Assembly: GCA_020975725.1 (NCBI GenBank)
Contig: QXJR01000004.1
Location: 310,001-374,000 of the forward strand
Source: Picocystis sp. L7
Lineage: Eukaryota > Chlorophyta > Picocystophyceae > Picocystales > Picocystaceae
Direction of reading: 5' to 3'
Length of the DNA stretch: 64,000 bases
The notes under the pieces were generated by a model that saw nothing but the letters and a program-made list of their open reading frames with translations, was not told where the DNA came from and did no database searches. Shown here one piece after another: positions 33,001-43,081 of the stretch; position 1 is the first letter of the stretch; each line of letters starts with the position of its first letter. Position numbers and translations under genes: made by a program.

Positions 33001-35988
33001 GCATTCGCTTCGGTCGGGTTGTTCTGCTGGAAGATATACAAGAGACTTTGGACCCTTCTCTTGAGCCACTTCTCCTAAGGCAGACATTCAGGCATGGTGG
33101 AGGTGAGGCTATCAAGTTGGGAGAGGACATCATTCCTTATCACCCCAATTTTCGTCTGTATATGACCACGAAGCTCACCAATCCACATTATCCTCCAGAG
33201 CTGTGTGTCAAGGTTGCTTTGCTCAACTTTTTTGTCACCAACGAAGGTCTGGAAGAGCAACTGCTCAGTATTACGGTGGAAGGGGAAAGGGCAGAACTGG
33301 CAGAGAAAAAGAGGTTCTTGGTGCTGAACAACTCTAAAATGAAGAAGCAACTAAAAGAAATTGAGGATCGGATTCTTGTGTTACTTTCTAACTCAGAAGG
33401 AAACATTCTTGATGACGAGGAGTTGATCAATACATTGGCACAATCCAAGACGACCTCTAAGGAAATCGAGGCACGTGTTGAAGAAGCTGAGAAGGCAGAA
33501 AAAGAGATTGACTCTGCTAGAGAGCAGTATAGGCCTGTTGCAAGGAGGGCTTCCAGTCTCTTCTTTTGCATTTCGAATTTTGCTTCTATCGATCCGATGT
33601 ACCAGAACTCCCTACCATGGTTTGCAGCACTCTTCATCAAAACCATGAAGGAAGCTAAATCAGCGACAGATATTGCCGAGAGAATTTCAATCCTCCAAGA
33701 GGCATTCATGCAAAATGTTTACAGTGCAGTCTGCAGATCCCTTTTTGCAAAGCATAAGCTCCTCCTTTCGCTTCTGCTTGCAATAGAAGTATTCAAGGAG
33801 AGAGGGGTGTTTGACGCTCAGGAATGGAAGTTCTTGTTGACCGGAGCAACAGAAGCCTGCACAGTTTCTGATCGACCAGGAAGAGAATGGTGCACTGAAA
33901 AGGTTTGGGCAGAAATTCTCTGTCTTTCCAAACTTCCTCGCTTTGCAGGTTTTAGCACGGCCATGTTGGATTACATTGATATCTTTGATGAGTATTTTGA
34001 CAGCTTGGAACCCCAACATTTCTGCCTACCGGGAGGTTGGGATGAAAAGCTTTCCGCTTTCCAAAAGTTGCTGGTTCTACGATGCTTGCGACCAGACAAA
34101 ATTACGAAGGGCATCGAGGGCTTTGTGGTCTCAACTATCGGGGAACAATACGTTGAAAGTCCTACGTTCAATTTACATGACTCCTATGCTGAAAGTGCCC
34201 CCATGGTACCTCTGATATTCATTGTTTCGAGTGGAACAGATCCCATGGCTGACCTTTTTAAGCTCAGTGAGGAATTGGGAATGTCGGAGAATTTCGTTCA
34301 AGTGTCGTTGGGACAGGGCCAGGGTCCTAAAGCAGAAGCCCTCTTGAAAGAGTCCATGGAAATTGGACGGTGGATATGTCTTCAAAATTGCCATCTTGCA
34401 AAAAGTTGGATGGCTTCTTTGGAGCATTTAGTAGAATCCATGGATGTCAATGAAATCCACAAGGACTTCCGTCTTTGGCTCACGTCAATGCCAACACCAT
34501 ACTTCCCTGCATCTATCCTTCAGAAAGGAATCAAAATGGCCCTTGAGCCACCTAAAGGCTTGAGATCAAACCTCCTACGCTCATTCTCGCGTGTTGATCT
34601 AGGCAGTAAGCTGCTTGCAGATCAGGGCCACACATGGAAGCGATTGGCTTACGCAATCTGCGTGTTCCATGCTGTTATACAGGAGAGAAAGAAGTTTGGA
34701 CCACTAGGATGGAACATCCGTTACTCTTTCACAGACGGGGACCTTGAGGTATGCCAGAAGCAAATTCAACTCTTAATTCATCAATACAAGGATGTACCTT
34801 TTGAGGTGATACAATTCCTTTGTGGAGAGATCAATTATGGTGGCCGTGTCACAGATGAGAAGGACCGCAGGCTGCTAAGAAGCCTGCTGAGAAAATTTAT
34901 CAACCCCAACATTCTTGAACCAGGCTATTTTTTTGGCGATGCTGAAGTATACTCCATACCTGATTGCAATACGGAGAAGGAGTATAGAGAGCATATAAAA
35001 AGCCTACCTCCCGTGTCTTCTCCGGATATCTTTGGGCTACACGAGAATGCTGACGTAACCTGCGATCAGAATGAGACGTATTCCCTTTTTGATACTGTTC
35101 TATCGCTGCTTCCTTCCTACAAAGGCACAGAGGGCTCTAACGAATCAGATACTGTTGAAGATACTGTGTTGGACCTTCTAGCACGTTGCCCATCTCCGAT
35201 TGACATCCTCACTGTTCGAAAAACCTACCCCACAAAGTATGAAGAGAGCATGAACACTGTCCTGGTGCAAGAATGCATCCGATATAATGGGCTGATTCAA
35301 GTCATCCAGGCCAGCCTAAACGAGTGCTTGAAAGCGTTGCGTGGAAAGGTTTCCATGTCAAGTGACCTAGAGGAGTTAGTCAACTCCATTGACAAGAATC
35401 AAGTACCTGAGCTTTGGTCCACTAAATCCTACCCCAGTCTCAAGCCCTTGTCATCGTGGTTCACGGATCTAGCTGACCGATTGTCCTTCATTAGGGGGTG
35501 GATTGACAACGGGCTGCCTACTGTGGTTTGGTTCACTGGTTTTTTTTTTCCCACAAGCATTTTTAACTGGGCTGCTTCAGAACTATGCCAGAAAACATAG
35601 GGTGGCCATTGACCACGTGACTTTCGAGTATCACGTCATGGACATGATACCAAGCGATGTTGTTCCGCCAGAGGATGGGCACTATATCCGTGGGCTTTTC
35701 TTGGAGGGTGCAGGATGGGACAGTGAGTTGCACTGCTTGTGCGAACAGAAGCCCAAGGAGCTGTTCACCCCAATGCCAGTCATTTGGTTGAAGCCTACCC
35801 ACAACCCTGTGGCTGCACTTGGGGAGGTGTACGCTTGTCCAACGTACAAAATCCTGTCGCGTTCTGGGACTCTATCTACCACAGGTCATTCGACGAACTT
35901 TATCATGGACATTGCGCTTCCTACACAGGTTCCTGCAAGCCACTGGATTGATCGCGGAGTGGCCTTGTTCACCCAACTATTCTTCTGA
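24087..35988 (+). CDS. Axonemal dynein heavy chain, monomeric inner-arm type
   Basis: ATP-driven motor of the ciliary axoneme. About 3966 aa in one exon, the size of monomeric inner-arm chains (DNAH3/7/12 group), which I favour without being able to choose one. After the stem come AAA1 with P-loop GPAGTGKT (about 1306) and FNCSDGLDYIAMGKFFKGL, AAA2 GPTGGGKT (about 1586), AAA3 GDTGTGKT (about 1936), AAA4 GVGGSGRHS (about 2287), a coiled-coil stalk with the microtubule-binding tip (about 2520-2840), AAA5-AAA6 and the C-terminal domain. The frame shifts at a run of ten T at 35540-35549: nine T would give the conserved FTGFFFPQAFLTGLLQN and continue to the stop at 35988. The shift is therefore probably a sequencing error, though a real mutation is possible. 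Its last 20 coding bases overlap LipB on the other strand. Confidence 0.93.
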
Positions 35989-36868
35989 TGTCATACTCGA
36001 TCGGTGTTGCACCCATCCTCGAGCACCCAGGGAGGAGCTGCTCCTTTAAATTCAGTTCCATGTTCGTGGCGGTGTAATGAAAGTGATCTAGGAAGGACTT
36101 CACGAGCACATCTGCTGCACAAGACAGGTCTGCTTCTGGTCCCAGCTCCTGTGCAAGGCTTGTGGCCACGTTGTCCTGGAAGCCACACGCAACCAGCGAA
36201 TCGTAGGCCGAGAGGTCCGTGTCCACGTTGTAGGCCAGTCCATGGGAGCTCACACCTCGAGAGATGCGAACTCCCACCGCTCCAATCTTTCGCTCTCCTA
36301 CCCAAGCACCTGAAGCGCCTGGTTCACGTCCGTGTGCATCCACGCCAAACACCCTCGATGTTTCCACCATCGCGTCTTCGAGTCCTTCGATCCATCTCCT
36401 TGCACCGACGTGCAATGCTCGCAGCGACACCACCGGATAAAGAACGACCTGTCCAGGTCCGTGATAGGTCACTTGTCCACCTCGAGGCACTTGGAAGACC
36501 TGAATGCCACGTGCATCGAGCTCCGCATCCGACAGCTTCACGTGTTCGCGACGCGCTCGCTTGCCCATGGTGAACGTGGGTGGATGCGTGCACACCAGCA
36601 GTGCGTCTTCTACCTCTTCTGAAGCACGCATCGCAGCCATCCTTTCCATCGCCAACATGGCGTCCTGGTAAGCCACCACTCCCATCCGCCACACGTCGAT
36701 GCGACCCATTCGCTCCCACGTGTCGTGTTTCTGACCACCAGTGTCGGTCCGGATAGCCCTGCCCCCCCAACTGCTTCCATCCAAAAGGACCAAGGTGCAG
36801 TGGAAGCCCTGAACAAAGGAGCAAGCCTTGATCATGCCTCGGCAAAGACACATCCAACATGGATCCAA
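35969..36868 (-). CDS. LIP2: Octanoyltransferase LipB
   Basis: Transfers octanoyl from acyl-carrier protein to lipoyl domains, the first step of lipoate synthesis, in mitochondria or plastids. Up to 299 aa. Family motifs are PRGGQVTYHGPGQ (substrate site), ERKIGAVGVRISRGVSSHG with the catalytic Lys, and LVACGFQDNVATS with the catalytic Cys. The enzyme core begins at about residue 55 (GRIDVWRMG); what lies before it could be a targeting peptide. The start is uncertain: the ATG at 36868 is only 6 bp below the MON1 stop, and in-frame ATGs at 36853 and 36835 are alternatives. Its 3' end overlaps the dynein coding end by 20 bp, convergently. Confidence 0.9.
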   Translation of the reverse strand: MDPCWMCLCRGMIKACSFVQGFHCTLVLLDGSSWGGRAIRTDTGGQKHDTWERMGRIDVWRMGVVAYQDAMLAMERMAAMRASEEVEDALLVCTHPPTFTMGKRARREHVKLSDAELDARGIQVFQVPRGGQVTYHGPGQVVLYPVVSLRALHVGARRWIEGLEDAMVETSRVFGVDAHGREPGASGAWVGERKIGAVGVRISRGVSSHGLAYNVDTDLSAYDSLVACGFQDNVATSLAQELGPEADLSCAADVLVKSFLDHFHYTATNMELNLKEQLLPGCSRMGATPIEYDIRRIVG

Positions 36869-36874
36869 ATTGAA

Positions 36875-38176
36875 CTAACGGAAGACTTTGCGTGCACAGT
36901 ACAGGAGTGGTTCCTGAGTCTTCAACCAATTGCCCAGGAGGTTTCCTATGCGCGTTGCCATGGTCTGGTCTGTCAGAGGGTCGAAGATAAGGTACAACTC
37001 GAATTCTGCACCAAGCAAGACCAATGTCACAAAACGATCCGAAACCTGGTACTGCGGCTTCACAGAAGTTCGGACATCCCGTTGGCCATGAACATCGACG
37101 TACATGCGTTGATACTCTGCGCAGACTTCCTCCCTCTCTGACGCGGAGTACAGGGGAGGGCGATATTCACACATGACATACTGCTGGGAGGACTTGTGCA
37201 AGTGAAGAAAGTGCCAGAGAGGGGTTGATCCGATAGCCCCTCCACCTGCAAGTGCAGGGATGTCGTTTATGTGCATCGACATCTGTGCCTCGTGCGTCAG
37301 GCTGTGCGTGATTTTTGATGCGTTTAAGATTTCATCTACCTTAGGTCTCAAGGACGTGAGCCTTCCGAATATCTCGGCCATGTTTGAGACTACTACAAGG
37401 CACGTTTCTTGTCCAAAATACGTCACATACACGTACAGAAAAGAATTTGGATTGTGGGTGGGCATGCAGATAGGAGAGAAGTTTTCCAATTCCCTCAATG
37501 ATGGCCCAGACGTCACAAAGTTACTTAGTAGCAGTATATCATCTACTGGAAAGAGGCAAGGTTTGGCTTCTGCTAGCCCCACGACACGTCCTTTGTACAA
37601 CAGCATGCAGCACATTGCCCCAGGCACTGCTACTGTGAGCACGGCAGCTTCCGCGCCTCGCCTTAGTTCGCTCGGCCAAACCAGGCTTTCAATTGCTCCT
37701 ATGGCGTACCCGGGATGTTGCGAAAAGGAATCGAGTAGATTCGCGAGAATGGTTTTGGTCCCACCCAACAAAGACCTGACATCGTATCCTGGTCTCTTTT
37801 GCAATGTTCTCTCGACCCCTTTCGTGAGGATTGCCAGTAGCTGCTTGTAGAGCAGCCGCAGGTGTCTTCTGGCTGCTGCTTCTGGTACTTGTTTGGGCGA
37901 GACATTTACCAGATACAATGGCCCTTCTTTGGCGAACACGGTCCTGTTGAAGTCGGTATCGACGCATTCGAGTAGATCTCCGTCGTCTTCGGCCACGGAC
38001 AGGAGAGCGTACATGAGTGCAAAGTAGCTTCCCAACTCCGCTTCGTCTCCATGTCTGGCATAGACGGGTTTTCCAGCGTTTGTAAAGACGAAGTAATGGT
38101 GTCTTTCCTTCCTCCATCCTGGTTCGAAGTCCCATCCTCCATTGTCCTCTTCGGTCAGGTCTTCCGCCTGTTCCAT
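36875..38176 (-). CDS. MON1: MON1 vacuolar fusion protein (RAB7 GEF subunit)
   Basis: MON1 and CCZ1 together form the guanine-nucleotide exchange factor that loads RAB7 on late endosomes and vacuoles. 433 aa from the ATG at 38176. The N-terminal longin fold starts HHYFVFTNAGKPVYARHGDE, a MON1 hallmark, followed by the second and third longin-like domains ending near LLYCARKVFR. An in-frame ATG lies upstream at 38245 inside the minisatellite; I chose 38176 because upstream residues are repeat-encoded. The gene is divergent from RAB7, its functional partner, 591 bp from ATG to ATG. Shorter than animal MON1, mostly through a reduced N-terminus. Confidence 0.9.
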   Translation of the reverse strand: MEQAEDLTEEDNGGWDFEPGWRKERHHYFVFTNAGKPVYARHGDEAELGSYFALMYALLSVAEDDGDLLECVDTDFNRTVFAKEGPLYLVNVSPKQVPEAAARRHLRLLYKQLLAILTKGVERTLQKRPGYDVRSLLGGTKTILANLLDSFSQHPGYAIGAIESLVWPSELRRGAEAAVLTVAVPGAMCCMLLYKGRVVGLAEAKPCLFPVDDILLLSNFVTSGPSLRELENFSPICMPTHNPNSFLYVYVTYFGQETCLVVVSNMAEIFGRLTSLRPKVDEILNASKITHSLTHEAQMSMHINDIPALAGGGAIGSTPLWHFLHLHKSSQQYVMCEYRPPLYSASEREEVCAEYQRMYVDVHGQRDVRTSVKPQYQVSDRFVTLVLLGAEFELYLIFDPLTDQTMATRIGNLLGNWLKTQEPLLYCARKVFR

Positions 38177-38210
38177 TCCGACTCGTCGGACAGCTCCCCT
38201 TCTCCATTCC

Positions 38211-38705
38211 CATGGGTTCACCCCTTCGGGAACCCTCGATTCCAACCCGAGACCACCATGGGTTCATCCCATTGGGAATCCTCGATTCCAACCCGAAACC
38301 ACCATGGGTTCACCCCTTTGGGAACCCTCGATTCCAACCCGAAACCACCATGGGTTCATCCCATTGGGAATCCTCGATTCCAACCCGAAACCACCATGGG
38401 TTCACCCCTTCGGGAACCCTCGATTCCAACCCGAGACCACCATGGGTTCATCCCTTTGGGAACCCTCGATTCCAACCCGAAACCACCATGGGTTCATCCC
38501 ATTGGGAATCCTCGATTCCAACCCGAAACCACCATGGGTTCACCCCTTCGGGAACCCTCGATTCCAACCCGAGACCACCATGGGTTCATCCCATTGGGAA
38601 TCCTCGATTCCAACCCGAAACCACCATGGGTTCACCCCTTCGGGAACCCTCGATTCCAACCCGAGACCACCATGGGTTCATCCCATTGGGAACCCTCGAT
38701 TCCAT
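38211..38705. repeat. 46-bp minisatellite, 11 copies, between MON1 and RAB7
   Basis: Eleven head-to-tail copies of a 46-bp unit beginning CATGGGTTCA, starting at 38211 and stepping by 46; the last copy (38671) decays near 38705. Units fall into two main types, one with CCTTCGGGAACCC and GAGACC, the other with CCATTGGGAATCC and GAAACC, which largely alternate, giving a 92-bp higher-order repeat. Since 46 is not a multiple of three and units lack stops, long spurious frames run through it. It lies between the start codons of MON1 (35 bp away) and RAB7 (about 60 bp away). Confidence 0.95.
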
Positions 38706-38766
38706 TCCGACTTGGGAACAAACAAGTCGGGGAGCTCTGCACCACGTTGCGAGATTGCACGGCATC

Positions 38767-39709
<943 letters not shown>

Positions 39710-40713
39710 AAACATTGTCGAATGTTACAGGCTCAACCGTGTTCCTTCTTCTCCAGTGGCCCTGGTTAAGAGAATGCAGACTTGGGTGTAAAAACGACTC
39801 GGTTCGTTGCCTTCCATCCTCGGCGCCGTTGATGGCTCATCCTACAGCCCTCTTCTCGACGCAACCCTGCTAAAGTCTGTGCAGGTTGACGCATAGGGCA
39901 GGCACAACCCGTTTGATCCAGGGACATTCATCGCTTGTTGTCCTAGCCCAGCTTGTACGTTCAAGGTTTGCATGCCTTCCTTCGATGGCGTCCAGAACTC
40001 ACGTGATTTCAGGACAACCTCGTGGTTCCCTTCCCCGAGGCACGTGGGGTTGGGAAGACCGTCCTATCCTCACGTGGGGCGAAAAGTGGACGGTCCGCCG
40101 AGGTAACCGAAGGTCGAAACTAGTCCACCTCCAAATACGATTCATGGCGTTCGATGGTCTTGGAACGCGGCTCCGAGGTTCCTTACCTTTCCGTACCATC
40201 CTGTCGATTCCACGTGCACTGTCTTTCTTGATGGCTTTCTTGGGACCGCTTTTTCCACCGTTCGGTTTCGTCCAGGTCTCGGACCCTTCTCTGTCACGTG
40301 TTCCTTGTCTTTTCCTCCCCCTTCGTCCACCCCAACTATACGGTTCGTATCCCTTCGGTCTTCCCCTTTCCCACCCGAGACAGTAGGAACGGATGCTCGT
40401 TGTCTTCCCACACCCAACCCGGGTGGGGTCGGTATCGGGACGTTCGTCACGTGGTTCCTCCCTCCCTCGCCCACCCCAAGCAAGGGGGAAGGATCGGTCC
40501 AGGACGTAGGGTTCGTCCCGCCCCAACCACCACGTGGGGGGGGGTCATGCGAGACAGGGACAGACCAAGGGGAGGTCCACGATCCTGGATCACAAAGGGA
40601 GAAAAGCAGGGAAGAACGGTTCCTCAGACCAGAAACAGGAGAGGCGGAACACGACGCCCACACCTGATTCGCAGCAGCCGTCGAAACGATCGCCAATCGC
40701 ATCCCAACTCGAA
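39710..40713. other. RAB7 3' flank and urate oxidase promoter
   Basis: About 1 kb without a supported gene. Open frames of 120-190 codons occur on both strands from 39886 on, but overlap each other and have no family resemblance. The right half holds a cluster of CACGTG cores listed separately. Confidence 0.5.
40000..40536. promoter_or_regulatory. Cluster of seven CACGTG (G-box/E-box) cores
   Basis: CACGTG begins at 40000, 40041, 40071, 40211, 40295, 40448 and 40531, seven copies in 537 bp; a random 6-mer palindrome is expected about once per 4 kb. Four copies continue as CACGTGG. In plants this core binds bZIP and bHLH factors. It lies just upstream of the urate oxidase start at 40714. Confidence 0.6.
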
Positions 40714-41595
40714 ATGGAAGGAGAACTCACGGAGCATATGCATGGAAAGTCCCGGGTGCGCGTGGCACGGGTGTGGAGAGAGCCCTCCGGTGCCCAGTAC
40801 ATCTGTGAGTGGGAAGTCCAGGCCATCCTTCTGTCGGCGATGGAACATGCCTTCCTCCACGGAGACAATGCAGGGATGACACCCACGGATACCGTCAAAA
40901 ACACCGTTTACTACGTGGCCAAAAAGATGAAGCAACGTTGCACGGCCGAAGAGTTCGCCATCGAGATTGCCAAACAATTCGTAAAGGAGTACCCACTGGT
41001 CAGTCAAGCCACCGTGGACGTGGAGCAAAAGCCTTGGAAGAGAATGCAAGTGCTTGGAAGGCCACACAACCACGGATTTACGATGGGTGGGACAGAACTC
41101 CGTACGGCCCAAGCGGTATACAACAACAGCGGACTTGTGAAGCTCTCGGCAGGCGTGAAGGACTTCATGGTCCTGAAAACGACCCAGAGCGGATACGTGG
41201 GGTACCTCATCGACAAGTTTACCACATTGGGAGAGACGACTGAACGTTTGTTGGGGACATCAATCACCGCATCTTGGACTTACTCTACACCACCGAGGGA
41301 TACAGAGAAAGCATACAACAACGCGATGGACTCGCTGGTTGAGGTGTTCTATGGGAACCCAGCAACGGGCATCTACAGTCCATCCGTGCAGTACACACTG
41401 CACGAAATGTGTCAGGAAGCCTTGCGACGTGTCCCGGAAATGGAATCTATTACAATGAGGCTTCCTAACATTCATTTTTTGCCGTACAACCACGAAAAGT
41501 CAGGTGTCAAGTTTGAAGATGACGTGTACATTGCCACCAGCGAGCCTCATGGAACCATACAGGCCACAGTGACCCGGCGCAGGGCAAGGCTGTAG
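40714..41595 (+). CDS. UOX: Urate oxidase (uricase)
   Basis: Oxidises urate to 5-hydroxyisourate in peroxisomes, in purine breakdown and nitrogen recovery. 293 aa, near the family size. HGKSRVRVARVWRE at the N-terminus, DTVKNTVYYVAKK, AIEIAKQFVKEYP, VDVEQKPWKRM, LKTTQSGYVGYLIDKFTTL and LPNIHFLPYN match the family, including the Thr and the Gln-rich active-site positions. The C-terminus ends ARL, an accepted plant-type PTS1 peroxisomal signal. The ATG at 40714 sits just before the conserved N-terminus; the frame stays open upstream to an ATG at 40534, which I reject as unconserved. Its stop is 19 bp from the stop of the convergent LysM-M23 gene. Confidence 0.95.
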   Translation: MEGELTEHMHGKSRVRVARVWREPSGAQYICEWEVQAILLSAMEHAFLHGDNAGMTPTDTVKNTVYYVAKKMKQRCTAEEFAIEIAKQFVKEYPLVSQATVDVEQKPWKRMQVLGRPHNHGFTMGGTELRTAQAVYNNSGLVKLSAGVKDFMVLKTTQSGYVGYLIDKFTTLGETTERLLGTSITASWTYSTPPRDTEKAYNNAMDSLVEVFYGNPATGIYSPSVQYTLHEMCQEALRRVPEMESITMRLPNIHFLPYNHEKSGVKFEDDVYIATSEPHGTIQATVTRRRARL

Positions 41596-41614
41596 AGGCG
41601 ACGCTTGCAACTTG

Positions 41615-42739
41615 CTACCTTAAAAGTTGGAGAGGGTCAATAGATCTATCGTTTTGGCGGATTTCAAAGTGCAAGTGAGGACCACTTGCTCTTCCTGTTT
41701 CACCCACACTACCGATTACTTGTCCAGCATCTACACTCTGCCCTAAGAGCACAGATATCTCATTGCAGTGTGCATATCTTGTGATATACCCGTCTGCATG
41801 CACAAGCTCAACCAGATTCCCATAGCCAGGTCCGTCATATCCTGCAAACGAGACTTCTCCATTGGCAGACGCACAAATGCTGGTGCCTATATCTGCTGCA
41901 AAGTCAACACCTTGATGGAGCCTTCCCCAACGCATGCCATAACCACTGCTCACAATACGCTCCTCCAAAGGAAAGAAGAATTTGTTCCTCCTCATCCATC
42001 TGGCAATTGTACTCGACATTGACTGCCGGACTGGTGTACTTTCATGCCTGGTTTGCCTAATTGGCACAGGAGCCACCTTTCTTACCGATCGTACTCTTTT
42101 GTACATCCCCTTGTCCTGCCTTTGGGCAATGCCCTTGAGTGTCCGTTCCGAGATGTCGGGTCCACCGACTCCATTCATGGAGAGGAGATCAGCAGAGTTG
42201 TTTAACACATTTCCAAATCTACCTGGCCTGGAAACGTACAGGTGCTGACCGATACAGATGTTCGTAGAGGGAAGGTTATTGATTCGCTGAACATCTTCCA
42301 CAGAGGTCCTGGAGGGGTGAAGAGAGAAGTCAGCCACGATTTATTTCGACTCCTACGGTAGACGTTAGGTTTGGATTGCCCCGGTCGCAAGTTACCTGTA
42401 CACGTTTGCAATCCGATGCAGCGTATCTCCATGCATGACTTGTATTTTCACAAACGACGGACGTGGTTTCCACGCAACGTGTCGCACGTATGCCAAGGGG
42501 CCGTTCAAAATGCCGGGTAGGGGGTGGGTGGATCTGCACCTAGCGGACACGACCGTGGGTAGACGTAGCTCTTGTCCAGCGAATATCTTGTTTGGATCTT
42601 GTCCCAGGGATGGATTGGCAGCTAGCATCTGCCGAACGTCACTTTTGTGTTGTCTCGCGATGGAGAACAGACACTCTCCTTTGCGGACCGTGTGTCGTTC
42701 GGTTCCTTCATCCGTCCGTTTGGATCCTTTGACCTCCAT
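41615..42739 (-). CDS. LysM-domain M23 metallopeptidase
   Basis: Two exons, 42396-42739 and 41615-42308, with an 87-bp GT-AG intron, 345 aa. A LysM domain (starting HTVRKGECLFSIARQ) and a second one, split by the intron (IQVMHGDTLHRIANVYR, then TSVEDVQRINN), are followed by a linker and an M23 peptidase domain. The zinc ligands are present: HQGVDF (H-x3-D) and HLHFE (HxH). M23 enzymes cut peptidoglycan cross-links and LysM binds GlcNAc polymers; the layout resembles bacterial NlpD/EnvC-type division hydrolases. No clear transit or signal peptide is visible at the assigned start, so an upstream exon may be missing. A role in plastid-envelope peptidoglycan or in digestion of bacteria is inference. 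Confidence 0.87.
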
Positions 42740-43081
42740 GTTTCAGCACGCGACTTGCCACCTCGTGTCTCTCTCTCTCTCTTCCCTTCGACCCGCCCTT
42801 CCCGTCCCTCGCGATGGCGGCGTGTGGGCCTCCCGCGCTCGCGTCCGGTCGACTTGGGTCGACGACCGTCGATTTTTACCCTGAGCCGTTCATTTGCATC
42901 GAGGAGATCCACTGGGTCTGTAGTGAGGGGACATCCACTCGGACTGGAACTCCCAGAACTCGGTGGATTTACAGGTGATCCTCGAAAGGTCCCCATGGAA
43001 ACCATGCCCAGTGGATCACGATTGGGACACAACCAGATGGCAACTCCCCAGCTGGAAATGAAGGGACACCTTGGGTGAGGA
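42740..43081. other. Spacer between the LysM-M23 gene and DDI1
   Basis: 342 bp between two minus-strand genes, holding the promoter of the LysM-M23 gene and the 3' flank of DDI1. A pyrimidine-rich plus-strand stretch lies at 42760-42800. No gene seen. Confidence 0.5.

Noticed and set aside
40534-40713. N-terminal extension of urate oxidase from an ATG at 40534
   Set aside because: The extension is not conserved in the family and crosses promoter-like sequence; the ATG at 40714 sits directly before the conserved start.
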